A stretch of DNA of 64,000 nucleotides from Pedobacter sp. N36a (GCF_014472395.1 NZ_JACSZW010000012.1:1-64000); one strand, 5' to 3'. Shown: positions 55,111-64,000, counted from the stretch's first letter. The notes: generated from the sequence alone by a model not told the origin. Made by a program: numbers and translations.

Positions 55111-55209
55111 TTACGCTAATGGTATGTCTTCCTGATGTTTGTATAATTGGACGGGGGCATACCTAATTATAGTCAAAAAATATAAGTTGAATAATCAATA
55201 ATTATAGTT

Positions 55210-56340
55210 ATGAAGAAATTTGTCTTATTTATTGGAGGAATACTTGTTGTATTCTCGATATATGGATGTGGAAAATCATCATCTGTAGGTCCCGATCCCA
55301 AGCCGGATCGAGATCCTCCTGTATTAACTCCATCAGATGAACTTGAATTTAAGGTATTAGTCTATGTCGATAAAGCCAGTGTTGAAGCGCATTTGGGTGG
55401 GAGTGAACGTATTGTCAGTTCAAAAATGAACGAATTATTTAAGAAAGTTACGAGCTATTGGAATGAAAGTTCTAAAGGGAAGCTGAAGAAAAAATATCGC
55501 TATACCTTTACTGATATGAAAATTTATGAAGGTTCTTCACAGAGTGCTACCTTACGTAAAGTAATATATAATGATCCTGTGGATTTTAGCAAATACGATG
55601 TTACGGTTTTTTTTGATGGCATACAGGATAATGGGGAGACTGGAAACGGTGGAGCAGCGCATAGTGGTGGTACTGACAACCGATCTGTAGTAACTGTTTT
55701 TGCAAACGCCACTGAGAAAAAAGATATTTTCAATGATAATACCTTTCGCACGCTTACGCATGAGCTAGGGCATTATCGTGGCGTAACTGATCTTTATCAG
55801 TATATTATTGCTGCGAATGATAATCAGGTAAGCCATCAGAAGTTCGATCCTCCGGTTTGTATTATGAATGATGCTGCTTCTGGTTTATGGAGCGACTATG
55901 CTGCAGCATGTATTAACCGTGCTGGTTCAGCAAAGCAGATAGGTAAAGAATTCTTGGATTTTTTCGGAAGCATGTATCCCAAAAATATCGAGATTAACGT
56001 GACTGTATCTGGTACAGCCAAAAGAGGGCTTGATGTTAAAATTTATGGTTCCAGGGCAGGTGCTAGTGGACGTAACCGCGATATTTATCCTACAGCATTC
56101 CTATCAGGGCAGACAGATATTGATGGAAAATTTATCATGCGGGATACCAAGAACCTTTTCATTCCTGACAAAGGTAAATTTCCAAACATTCCGGAAGATC
56201 TACCCTATGGCCGTTGGTTTGGTCTTTTGGTGGAGGTTTCTTCCGGTACAACAAAAAAATATGCATGGTTACCAGAGTATGAAGTTCAGATGCCTTTCTT
56301 TGAAGGAAAGGATACATACACGGCCAATATAGCTTTTTAA
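55210..56340 (+). CDS. Metzincin-like zinc peptidase lipoprotein, tandem copy 1
   Basis: The protein has 376 residues with a lipobox ending IYGC (Cys20) and a Pro-rich linker. The zinc motif HELGHYRGVTD (His184, Glu185, His188, Gly191, Asp194) is the metzincin form with Asp as third ligand, as in snapalysin-type enzymes. CIMNDAASG around Met219 is a good Met-turn. A C-terminal beta domain of about 100 residues (VTVSGTAKRGLDVKIYGSRA) looks like a carboxypeptidase-regulatory or adhesin-type module. I cannot place it in a named peptidase family. It is a paralogue of the next gene, 47 bp away, and lies inside the PUL3 operon. Confidence 0.78.
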   Translation: MKKFVLFIGGILVVFSIYGCGKSSSVGPDPKPDRDPPVLTPSDELEFKVLVYVDKASVEAHLGGSERIVSSKMNELFKKVTSYWNESSKGKLKKKYRYTFTDMKIYEGSSQSATLRKVIYNDPVDFSKYDVTVFFDGIQDNGETGNGGAAHSGGTDNRSVVTVFANATEKKDIFNDNTFRTLTHELGHYRGVTDLYQYIIAANDNQVSHQKFDPPVCIMNDAASGLWSDYAAACINRAGSAKQIGKEFLDFFGSMYPKNIEINVTVSGTAKRGLDVKIYGSRAGASGRNRDIYPTAFLSGQTDIDGKFIMRDTKNLFIPDKGKFPNIPEDLPYGRWFGLLVEVSSGTTKKYAWLPEYEVQMPFFEGKDTYTANIAF

Positions 56341-56387
56341 ACAAATAAGGCTAGCAACTATATGGTGAGCCAATTTAAATCTAAACA

Positions 56388-57488
56388 ATGTCCAAAAATA
56401 TTTCATTATTTCTTTTTATAGTTTACTGTCTTTGTGCCAAAATTTCCGTTGCCAGTCATTTAGACAATGTGCTCAAAAAAGATACAATTACCTATAGAGC
56501 CCAAGTGTGGGTTGAAAAGGAAGATTTAGTAAGATATGGTGGTGAAGAGATCTTTAAAAAGAATCTTGAAGAAATGTTTGCCCATACAACTTCTTTTTGG
56601 AATGACACTCCCAACAAATTCAATTATTATTTTCGTTTTGTTCCATCGGGACTGAAAATTTATGATAACCAGGGGGATCAAGATAATTATGATAAAAATA
56701 TAAAAGAAGCTTCGGGCATATTGGATACAATAAAATTTGATTTTGTTGTGTTTTTTGCCTTGAACGCAAAAAATAATGGTATGTGGTGTAGCAGTGGTAA
56801 AAGTCGACAAGCCGTTGTAGCCTGTTTTAAAACTTTCGAAGAACAGCGGAAGAATGGAGATATTTTTTCTAAAAGACCTCCTGAACATGGGGTTTACGGA
56901 GATCTGGGACATGAATTTGGTCATTTTCGCGGTGCTACAGACATTTATCAATATATGATTAAAGCCAAGGATAATCCTATAAATCACATAGATCTGACTC
57001 CTCCCCAAAGTATTATGCGCTACGCACAGGACCGTGTCTGGGATGAATATTGTTCTGCTCTATTCAATTATACCGCCCAGCAAAAACAGATGGAAAAAGA
57101 CTTAAATAGGAAGGTGTTTCCCGATAAGCTTCGGATTAAGGTATTGGTAAAAGGAAAGACCAAAAAGAATGTAACTGTCAAGTTTTATGGCACAAGGGCT
57201 GGCGGCGAGAAGAATAACAGGGATGTATACCCTAAGGCATTTCGTACCTTTTCTACAGATAAAGTTGGACATGTCGATATTCCCAATGTCTATAAATTAT
57301 ACCATGTAGATCATGATGATATCGGCATACCACCTAAAGATGAATTCCCTTATAGGTACTGGTTCAGTTTTTTAGTTGAAGCGGAATATAAAGGAGAAAA
57401 GAAATATATATGGATACCGGACTGGCAAACCCAGATAACTAAACTAAAAGGTGGAAATATACATGAAGCGGTTATCGAATTTAAATAG
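56388..57488 (+). CDS. Metzincin-like zinc peptidase, tandem copy 2
   Basis: The protein has 366 residues with a Sec-type leader (MSKNISLFLFIVYCLCAKIS, VAS). Unlike its neighbour it has no clear lipobox, so it may be periplasmic or secreted. The zinc motif HEFGHFRGATD (His175, Glu176, His179, Gly182, Asp185) and the Met-turn SIMRYA (Met210) are intact. The C-terminal domain (VKFYGTRAGGEKNNRDVYPK, AF) parallels that of copy 1. The two differ in the insert before the zinc motif, suggesting divided specificities after duplication. Confidence 0.78.
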   Translation: MSKNISLFLFIVYCLCAKISVASHLDNVLKKDTITYRAQVWVEKEDLVRYGGEEIFKKNLEEMFAHTTSFWNDTPNKFNYYFRFVPSGLKIYDNQGDQDNYDKNIKEASGILDTIKFDFVVFFALNAKNNGMWCSSGKSRQAVVACFKTFEEQRKNGDIFSKRPPEHGVYGDLGHEFGHFRGATDIYQYMIKAKDNPINHIDLTPPQSIMRYAQDRVWDEYCSALFNYTAQQKQMEKDLNRKVFPDKLRIKVLVKGKTKKNVTVKFYGTRAGGEKNNRDVYPKAFRTFSTDKVGHVDIPNVYKLYHVDHDDIGIPPKDEFPYRYWFSFLVEAEYKGEKKYIWIPDWQTQITKLKGGNIHEAVIEFK

Positions 57489-57520
57489 GAACAAAGATTT
57501 ATGTCATAAAAATTATCTAA

Positions 57521-60379
57521 ATGAAATATACTACGTTAATTTTCTTTTTGCTCGTTTTCAACAGCTTTTTTGCCTTTGGTCAAAAAAAGGAAGACCGACC
57601 CCGGATAGATCTTAGCGGTGCTTGGCAATTCCAGTTTGATGATCCCCTTAAGGGGACAAGTGGCAATTATGTCCTTACGCTATTAGCAGATCAGATTATG
57701 CTTCCGGGAACAACTGATACGAACAAAAAGGGAAAACAAAATAATGTGACAACTGAAACTTCACAATTGTCGCGGAAATACAAATATGTAGGCAAGGCTT
57801 GGTATCGGAAGTCGGTAACAATTCCGAAAACTTGGGATAAAAAGCAGGTAACACTGACTTTAGAACGTACCAAACCGACCAAGGTATGGGTAGATGATAA
57901 GCTTGTTGACAGCAATGACAATATTTCAACTATGCAGGTATACGATCTTTCGGCTCACTTATCTCCTGGTGGACATCATATTACGATCATGGTGGATAAT
58001 GGACAGAGTGTTCCAAAACAGCTGCTTTCAAGTTCACATGCTTACACGGAAGCCACACAGACCAACTGGAATGGAATCATAGGTGAGCTATTTCTGGAAG
58101 CAAAGGATCTGATCCATATCCAGTCTTTAAGTGTCTCTCCGGATGCGCTTCGGAAGAGGGCACAGCTAACTATTGAAATTGCTAATCCTGCTAGTTTAAG
58201 AAAAGGCATGCAGCTGGAATTACATGCGAAAGCTTGGAATACCGCGCATTCTCACGATGTAGCAGTGGTTAAGGTCGGTTTGGAAAAAGATAAAGGCACA
58301 TATATGGTAGAATATCCCTTGGGAAAAGATGCTCTACTATGGAGTGAATTTACTCCGGCGCTATACTCTATGGAAGCAAAGATCAAAGGTCATGACAAAC
58401 AGGTGGTGAATTTTGGGCTGCGGGATTTTACGGCCTCAGGCACCCAATTTGCCATCAATGGACAGCCTACATTTTTAAGAGGAAAGCATGATGCCTGCGT
58501 TTTTCCGTTAACGGGACATGTTCCCATGGATCTGGAATCCTGGCAGCGTTATTTTCGGATCTGCAAGGAATATGGAATTAATCATGTCCGATTTCATTCT
58601 TGGTGTCCACCAAAGGCTTGCTTTGATGCTGCGGATACTTTGGGCATATATCTGCAACCTGAATTGCCCTTTTGGGGTGGTTTGAAGCGAAACGAAGAGT
58701 ATCTAACAAATTTTTTGTCTAAAGAAGGGATTTGCATTCAACAGGCGTATGGCGACCATGCTTCGTTTGTTATGTTTGCATTAGGTAATGAGCTTTCAGG
58801 AGATCTCGATCTGATGCAGGAATTTGTTGAGAAATTCAGAAAAGTTGACAATAGACATCTCTATGCTTTAGGTTCAAATAATTTCTTAGGTTTCAAGGGC
58901 CAGGTGCCAGGTGAGGATTATCTGGTTACTTGTAGAATAGGCAATGGTAACTTGTATGAGAAGCATACTCGGGGATCTTTTTCTTTTGCCGATGCACCGG
59001 ATGGAGGGATTCTCAACAATACCTACCCCAGTTCTAGTGTTGATTTTTCTGCTGCCATTTCATCTTTAACTGTTCCTGTTATCAGTCACGAAACCGGACA
59101 ATTTCAGGTATATCCTAATTTCAAGGAGGTGGAAAAATACACTGGGGTCTTGCGACCAGATAATTTTTCAATCTTTCGTAAACGTCTCGAGGCGGCGGGC
59201 ATGGCTGATCAGGCTAACGATTTTTTTAGGGCATCGGGACGTTGGGCTGCTATGCTTTACAAAGCCGATATTGAAATGGATTTGAGGACCAAAGGTTTTG
59301 GAGGCTTTCAGTTATTGGATATTCAGGATTATCCTGGTCAGGGATCTGCTTATGTTGGTATACTCGATGCTTTTATGGATAACAAAGGATTAATCACATC
59401 AACAGAATGGAAAGAATTTTGCAATGATGTGGTGCCTTTGTTTGTTACGGATAAGTTTTGCTGGACCGATACGGAAACGCTTTTTGGGAAGCTAAAAATT
59501 GCCAATTATTCAAATACTACTATAAAAAATAAAAACTTGATCTGGACACTAGAAAGCAAATCTGGTAAAAAGATTGACAGTGGCCAGATTTTGATTGAAA
59601 ACGATTCAAAAGGAGTGTTGGAATTAGGAACAATTCGCCCTAACATATCTACAATCAAGAATGTAGAAGAGTTATTGTTGACCTTAGCGTTAGAAGGAAC
59701 TGACTATAGAAATAGATATCCGCTTTGGATATATCCGAATAATCCGATTGTAACAAAGAAAAAAGATATTTATGTGTCCAAAAAAATGGATGAAAGGATG
59801 ATGGTAGAGTTGGAAAATGGTAAAGACGTGTTATGGTTTCCACAAAAAAAAGATTATCCTGATCATACCGTTGGAGGATTGTTTCAGACAGACTATTGGA
59901 ATTTTAGTATGTTCAAAGGTATCTGTGATCGGATTGGTAAACCAGTATCGCCGGGAACTTTAGGTATTCTTACTGATCCGAAGCATCCATTGTTCAAGAA
60001 TTTTCCTACGGACGCCCATACCAATTGGCAATGGTATCCTATCATTAAACATAGTTATCCATTGATCATGGACCGCTTGCCTTCTGGATATAAACCTGTA
60101 GTTCAGGTGATAGACAATATAGAAAGGAACCATCGTTTAGGACTTGTTTTTGAATTTAAAGTTGGCGAAGGTAAGTTATTGGTATGTATGTCAGATCTGG
60201 ATGCAGTAATGGACAAACCAGAGGCTCGACAATTTTATAACAGTTTGATTCAATATATGTCTTCTCCAGATTTTAATCCATTTAACAAAATATCTAAACA
60301 ATCTTTATATGATTTGTTTACAGAGGATATCAGTTCGAAAGAGATCAAAGAAGTAAAGAACATCTCTTATGAAGATTGA
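57521..60379 (+). CDS. GH2 family glycoside hydrolase
   Basis: The protein has 952 residues with a Sec signal (ending FFAFGQ). A jelly-roll sugar-binding domain at about 27-195 (IDLSGAWQFQFDDP), an Ig-like domain to about 300 and the GH2 barrel to about 640 follow. The acid/base Glu424 is in FALGNELSG and the likely nucleophile Glu524 in ISHETGQ. The last 300 residues form further beta domains. It is an exo-acting beta-glycosidase, and whether for galactose, glucuronic acid or mannose cannot be told. It follows the peptidase pair by 32 bp. Confidence 0.9.
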   Translation: MKYTTLIFFLLVFNSFFAFGQKKEDRPRIDLSGAWQFQFDDPLKGTSGNYVLTLLADQIMLPGTTDTNKKGKQNNVTTETSQLSRKYKYVGKAWYRKSVTIPKTWDKKQVTLTLERTKPTKVWVDDKLVDSNDNISTMQVYDLSAHLSPGGHHITIMVDNGQSVPKQLLSSSHAYTEATQTNWNGIIGELFLEAKDLIHIQSLSVSPDALRKRAQLTIEIANPASLRKGMQLELHAKAWNTAHSHDVAVVKVGLEKDKGTYMVEYPLGKDALLWSEFTPALYSMEAKIKGHDKQVVNFGLRDFTASGTQFAINGQPTFLRGKHDACVFPLTGHVPMDLESWQRYFRICKEYGINHVRFHSWCPPKACFDAADTLGIYLQPELPFWGGLKRNEEYLTNFLSKEGICIQQAYGDHASFVMFALGNELSGDLDLMQEFVEKFRKVDNRHLYALGSNNFLGFKGQVPGEDYLVTCRIGNGNLYEKHTRGSFSFADAPDGGILNNTYPSSSVDFSAAISSLTVPVISHETGQFQVYPNFKEVEKYTGVLRPDNFSIFRKRLEAAGMADQANDFFRASGRWAAMLYKADIEMDLRTKGFGGFQLLDIQDYPGQGSAYVGILDAFMDNKGLITSTEWKEFCNDVVPLFVTDKFCWTDTETLFGKLKIANYSNTTIKNKNLIWTLESKSGKKIDSGQILIENDSKGVLELGTIRPNISTIKNVEELLLTLALEGTDYRNRYPLWIYPNNPIVTKKKDIYVSKKMDERMMVELENGKDVLWFPQKKDYPDHTVGGLFQTDYWNFSMFKGICDRIGKPVSPGTLGILTDPKHPLFKNFPTDAHTNWQWYPIIKHSYPLIMDRLPSGYKPVVQVIDNIERNHRLGLVFEFKVGEGKLLVCMSDLDAVMDKPEARQFYNSLIQYMSSPDFNPFNKISKQSLYDLFTEDISSKEIKEVKNISYED

Positions 60380-60495
60380 AAAAAGTGAATAATGAAGGTA
60401 CAGGATTTATTTTGATGTATGGTTATTGATGGAGAATTTACAAAATAGATGATAGGTCTTAATGCGTTTAAAAATTATATATAAAAGATAGAATA

Positions 60496-62694
60496 ATGAG
60501 AAAATTATTACTCCTCGTGTGGATGATACTTATGTCGTTGGGAGCAGTTGCCCAAAAGATGAGTGAAAAAAGTTTAAAGAATGGCTATATTTCCAATTTA
60601 ATAAAAAGAATGACGCTTGAAGAGAAAGCCGGGCAGCTCTGGCAAGTTGCGGGAAGTTTCGCTACTGGACCGGATGGGAATAATTTAGGGAGTTTAAAAG
60701 CAATTGCAGAAGGAAAAGTCGGATCAGTTCTGAATGTGAGCGGAGTTAAAAATATTAGAAAATACCAAGAGGCAGCAATGCAATCCAGATTGAAAATACC
60801 GCTTATTTTTGGAATGGATGTTATTCACGGATTTCGTACCGGCTTTCCAATTCCTTTGGCCGAAGCTTCGAGTTTTGATCAGCAAGAAATCCAAAAAGGA
60901 GCTCGGTGGACTGGTACTGAAGCCGCTGCATCGGGATTGAATTGGACATTTGCGCCTATGGTCGACGTTGGATGGGATGCGAGATGGGGCAGGGTTATGG
61001 AGGGAGCGGGTGAGGATCCGTTTTATGGTTCTCAGGTTGCGGTGGCGCGTGTGAAAGGATTACAGGGAGATGATCTGGCAAGTACAAATACCATTATGGC
61101 TTGTGTCAAACACTTTGCAGGTTACGGTGCACCGATAGCCGGAAAAGATTATAACAGTGTAGACATGTCAATGGGGCATTTCGCGAATTTCTATATGCCA
61201 CCCTATAAAGCTGCAGCTGAGGCTGGTGCAGCAACATTTATGAGTGCTTTTAATGACTTTAACAATATCCCCTCAACTGCCAATAATTTTTTATTGAGGA
61301 GTTTACTAAAAGAAAAATGGAACTTTAACGGATTCATTGTGTCAGATTGGGGATCCGTTGGAGAATTGATAAATCATCGGGTTGCTGGAAATAAAAAAGA
61401 AGCAGCTAATATTGCGATAATGGCGGGCTTGGATATGGAGATGGTTTCAAATTGTTATATAGAAAACCTGGTGGACCTTGTAAAAGAAAAGAAGGTCTCA
61501 ATAAATGTAGTTGATGATGCTGTCCGTCGAATCTTAAATAAGAAGTACGAACTTGGATTATTTGAAGATCCGTTCCGCTATTGTGATGAAAATCGCGAAA
61601 AAGAGTTCGTGGAGTCGGCAAAATCCCGTGAAGTAGCTCGATCACTTTCTGAACGATCTATTGTACTCTTAAAAAAGCAAGAAAACATACTTCCATTCTC
61701 TAAAAATTTAAAAAGTGTAGCACTTATCGGCCCTTTGGCGAAGTCAAAGAAAGATATGTGTGGTGCCTGGTCTACTGCGAATGTAAATAATGTGATTACG
61801 TTATATGATGCCATGAAAAACCGAGGAGTACAGGTAAATTATGCGCAAGGTTACGATTTGGAAAGTAATCAAATTGTAAATTACGATAGTACACTTTTAG
61901 CGATAGAAAAGTCGGATGTTGTGGTGGTAGCTATAGGAGAAAGAGCAAGTGAGTCCGGTGAAATGCGTTCTAAAACAGATATTTCAATTGCTCTCCAGCA
62001 GCAAGAACTTGTATCTAAGTTAGTGAAAACGGGAAAACCTGTTGTCGTATTGTTGATGTGTGGTCGTCCGGTCATATTTAACGAAGTGAGAGATAAAGCA
62101 TCTAATATTTTACTGACATGGTGGTTGGGAAGTGAAGCTGGCCCGGCAATTTGCAATGTGCTGTGGGGAGATTATAACCCATCAGGTAAATTGCCAATGA
62201 CTTTCCCGCGCAATATGGGCCAAATTCCGATCAACTATCAATATAAAAGTACTGGACGCCCTTATCCAGGAGACTGGTCCGCAAAATATATCGACTCTCC
62301 GGTTGAACCTGCTTATCCATTTGGTTACGGTTTAAGCTATACAACTTTTAAATATTCGAACTTAAAAGTAATATCGGACAACCTCAATAAAGGGACTCAT
62401 GCCAAAATATCGGTTGATGTCACAAATACAGGCCAATATGATGGTGAGGAAGTTGTGCAGCTATATATCCGTGATGAGGTAGCCTCGGTTACACGACCGA
62501 TAAAAGAACTTAAGGGATTCCAAAAAATAAACTTGAAAAAAGGCAACACACAGACAGTTGTATTTGATATAACTGATAATCAACTTGGTTTTTACGATAA
62601 CAATATTAATTACATAGTAGAAAAGGGTGATTTTACGGTTATGGTGGGCGGAGATAGTGAAAACCTAAGTATGAAAAAATTTAACTTAAAATAA
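60496..62694 (+). CDS. GH3 family beta-glycosidase (BglX-like)
   Basis: The protein has 732 residues with a Sec signal (ending GAVAQ). It has a GH3 N-terminal barrel with nucleophile Asp284 (IVSDWGSV), a C-terminal alpha/beta domain at about 395-610 and a fibronectin-III-like domain at about 640-725. Sequence blocks PLIFGMDVIHGFRTGFPIPL and WGRVMEGAGEDPFYGSQVAV match periplasmic BglX-type beta-glucosidases. It is the last gene of PUL3, 116 bp after the GH2 gene and next to the IS3-type element. Confidence 0.93.
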   Translation: MRKLLLLVWMILMSLGAVAQKMSEKSLKNGYISNLIKRMTLEEKAGQLWQVAGSFATGPDGNNLGSLKAIAEGKVGSVLNVSGVKNIRKYQEAAMQSRLKIPLIFGMDVIHGFRTGFPIPLAEASSFDQQEIQKGARWTGTEAAASGLNWTFAPMVDVGWDARWGRVMEGAGEDPFYGSQVAVARVKGLQGDDLASTNTIMACVKHFAGYGAPIAGKDYNSVDMSMGHFANFYMPPYKAAAEAGAATFMSAFNDFNNIPSTANNFLLRSLLKEKWNFNGFIVSDWGSVGELINHRVAGNKKEAANIAIMAGLDMEMVSNCYIENLVDLVKEKKVSINVVDDAVRRILNKKYELGLFEDPFRYCDENREKEFVESAKSREVARSLSERSIVLLKKQENILPFSKNLKSVALIGPLAKSKKDMCGAWSTANVNNVITLYDAMKNRGVQVNYAQGYDLESNQIVNYDSTLLAIEKSDVVVVAIGERASESGEMRSKTDISIALQQQELVSKLVKTGKPVVVLLMCGRPVIFNEVRDKASNILLTWWLGSEAGPAICNVLWGDYNPSGKLPMTFPRNMGQIPINYQYKSTGRPYPGDWSAKYIDSPVEPAYPFGYGLSYTTFKYSNLKVISDNLNKGTHAKISVDVTNTGQYDGEEVVQLYIRDEVASVTRPIKELKGFQKINLKKGNTQTVVFDITDNQLGFYDNNINYIVEKGDFTVMVGGDSENLSMKKFNLK

Positions 62695-62781
62695 GTAGAG
62701 GTAGAATGACCTGTAACCCTCCCTTTTTTCGAACCGGTTTAGGAGGCGAGAATTTAAATTTATATATTATTTTTCATCCCT

Positions 62782-62820
62782 CAGCATAGAGTCAGTTCCC
62801 GCGGAGCTGACTCTATGCTG
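62782..62820. repeat. 14-bp perfect palindromic hairpin at the deleted end of orfB
   Basis: CAGCATAGAGTCAG (62782-62795) and CTGACTCTATGCTG (62807-62820) flank 11 bases (TTCCCGCGGAG). It sits exactly where orfB homology stops (after IRYTQP), between that point and the left inverted repeat. It has no T-run. Confidence 0.7.
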
Positions 62821-63410
62821 GTTGAGTATATCGGATTTCAATATCATTCCCTTTACACCATGTAGTAAATTCATTACTTATAAATTCGGGACCATTGTCA
62901 GTCCGGATGCTTTTTGGCTTTCCTTGCTCTCGAATTATCCGGTCTAGTAGTCCAATTACCCGCATTGCAGGAATTGAAAGGGCAACTTCAATAGCAATGG
63001 CTTCCCGGTTATAATCATCTATCACATTTAACGTCCTGAATTTTCTACCGTTAGTCAGTACATCACTCATAAAGTCGATGGACCACATCTCCAATGGAGC
63101 TTATGGTCGCTGCAGTGGATTTTTCACACGCTCCGGTAAACGTTTACGTCCTTTCCTTCTACGATTCAGTCCCAGAAGTAAATAGACACGTCTTACACGC
63201 TTATAATTCCATTGATATCCCTGCGTTCGAATTCTTCCATAATATAAATCTTGACCTTCGGTTGGATAGATCCCCCCTAATTCCTGAAGTTGTAATCGTT
63301 TCCGAATCATCCTTTCTAGATTTATAATAATACATGGATTTAGGTAGCGAAGCTACACGACAAGCCCTGCTAATGCTAATCTGGTGATGTTCTACCACAT
63401 AGGCAACCAT
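62813..63410 (-). pseudogene. IS3-family transposase orfB, disrupted
   Basis: Reading from 63410: MVAYVVEHHQISISRACRVA, then SLPKSMYYYKSRKDD, a frameshift near 63290-63310, then YPTEGQDLYYGRIRTQGYQW. A TAA stop replaces a codon at 63102-63100, and the same frame resumes as APLEMWSIDFMSDVL with the DDE residues in SIDF and RTDNGPEFIS. It ends at TQPA followed by a stop; the usual continuation with the catalytic Glu and the C-terminus is missing. It cannot make an active transposase. Confidence 0.88.
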
Positions 63411-63430
63411 GTTCTTACGCTGGCAGGGCT

Positions 63431-63697
63431 TTAGAACTTTTTTGAAAGAACGTCTTTCAGAATCTTATTATCCAGGGCCAATTCAGCATACATATGCCTA
63501 AGCCTGCGATTTTCTTCCTCTAGCTCCTTCAAACGCCGGAGTTCCTGATTATCCATTCCAGAATACTTTTTCTTCCAGTTATAGAATGTCGCTTGGTGTA
63601 TGCCCAAATCACGGCAGATATCTGCCACCTTCTTACCGGACTCTTGTTCCTTGATTGCTGCCAAGATCTGGCTTTCACTGATTACTGACTTTTTCAT
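63431..63697 (-). CDS. IS3-family transposase orfA
   Basis: The protein has 88 residues: a helix-turn-helix (VADICRDLGIHQATFYNWKK) and a leucine-zipper-like coiled coil (LEEENRRLRHMYAELALDNK). Near its end the codons TCA-AAA-AAG contain the slippery heptamer A-AAA-AAG (63443-63437), the standard -1 frameshift site joining orfA and orfB in this family. It looks intact, but its orfB partner is broken. Confidence 0.9.
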   Translation of the reverse strand: MKKSVISESQILAAIKEQESGKKVADICRDLGIHQATFYNWKKKYSGMDNQELRRLKELEEENRRLRHMYAELALDNKILKDVLSKKF

Positions 63698-63760
63698 CTT
63701 CCTGTTTTAAAGTTACGAATTTTCGCCTTTTATACAGTCCGATTTTTTGGGAGGGTTACA

Positions 63761-64000
63761 GGGTTACATCTGCATAACATAAAATTGTGTTTTCAAAATA
63801 GATTTTATTTCAGCAATGTATCAAAGTAGATAATAAGGGTTTAGTACAATCGTACAAAAATATATTAGGATTGTTCAAAATAATTTTTCTACAATTCCAT
63901 TCCATCTATTTTAATTTTATGAATATTGATGGGGTTAACCGATATTTTGTACGGGATTATGATTTTTTTGAACAATTTTGTTAGTGGAGGGTTCCTAAAT
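63761..64000. other. Intergenic region at the right edge
   Basis: The stretch is AT-rich with no supported gene. GTACAATCGTACAAAAATA and TTTTGTACGGGATT look like scattered TTTGTAC-type words, but no firm site can be called. It probably leads to the next gene beyond the window. Confidence 0.4.

Larger units (their letters stand above)
62712..63760 (-). mobile_element. Defective IS3-family (IS150-group-like) element
   Basis: The terminal inverted repeats are TGTAACCCTCCC at 62712-62723 and its complement at 63749-63760; two further matching C/G bases lie outside. Between them is an intact orfA and a badly damaged orfB with a frameshift, a stop and a missing 3' third. Total length is about 1.05 kb, shorter than complete IS3 elements (about 1.2-1.5 kb). 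No target-site duplication is visible (ACC left, GGG right). Confidence 0.85.

Noticed and set aside
1..64000. CRISPR arrays, tRNA and rRNA genes
   Set aside because: No spaced direct repeats of CRISPR type were seen (the fic repeats have no spacers), and no tRNA cloverleaf or rRNA segment was recognised by reading. A tRNAscan or Infernal run would settle this.

Overview
The window looks like a chromosome segment from a Bacteroidota of the family Sphingobacteriaceae (Pedobacter or Sphingobacterium type). The grounds are three SusC/SusD polysaccharide utilisation loci (PULs), a hybrid two-component system, an ECF sigma/FecR pair feeding an STN-type SusC, a LytTR two-component system, and low-GC coding with few Shine-Dalgarno sites. 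These are family-level recognitions made by reading; no search or base-composition calculation was run.

Layout. 1-8.7 kb: the end of an IS256-type element sits in a decayed araC gene. It is followed by small redox and stress enzymes (tautomerase, DUF2255, Tat-signal zinc alcohol dehydrogenase, two aldo/keto reductases, cupin lipoprotein, SDR, WrbA-like flavoprotein, muconolactone-isomerase-like protein) and two intact AraC regulators. All three araC copies, including the remnant, carry the same upstream 36-bp double site. Several members are broken: one aldo/keto reductase is a pseudogene, the SDR has lost its ATG, and an SDR tail survives near position 380. 9-19.3 kb: a mixed accessory stretch with two excisionase-like HTH genes that share a 12-bp palindrome, a Fic gene preceded by five 24-bp tandem repeats, an unknown 311-aa gene, a dead hipBA pair, a LytTR system next to a TonB-linked outer-membrane protein, and a dead quinol nitric oxide reductase fragment.

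19.6-32.8 kb, PUL1: GH16 lipoprotein, HTCS regulator, SusC, SusD, GH20, sulfatase. The set fits a sulfated N-acetylhexosamine glycan such as keratan sulfate or sulfated poly-LacNAc. 33.3-43.6 kb, PUL2: ECF sigma, FecR, STN-SusC, SusD, GH29 fucosidase, sulfatase, fitting a sulfated fucose-containing glycan. 44.5-62.7 kb, PUL3: a zinc peptidase with a discoidin-like tail, GH97, SusC, SusD, a DUF1735/BACON/discoidin surface lipoprotein, two tandem metzincin-like peptidases, GH2 and GH3. This mix of proteases and glycosidases suggests a glycoprotein as target and is the most unusual system here. A defective IS3-family element closes the window.

Regulation appears separate for each PUL: HTCS for PUL1, sigma/anti-sigma with an STN transducer for PUL2, and no local regulator visible for PUL3. 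RNA hairpins lie in the susC1 and susC2 leaders and between susD2 and the GH29 gene.
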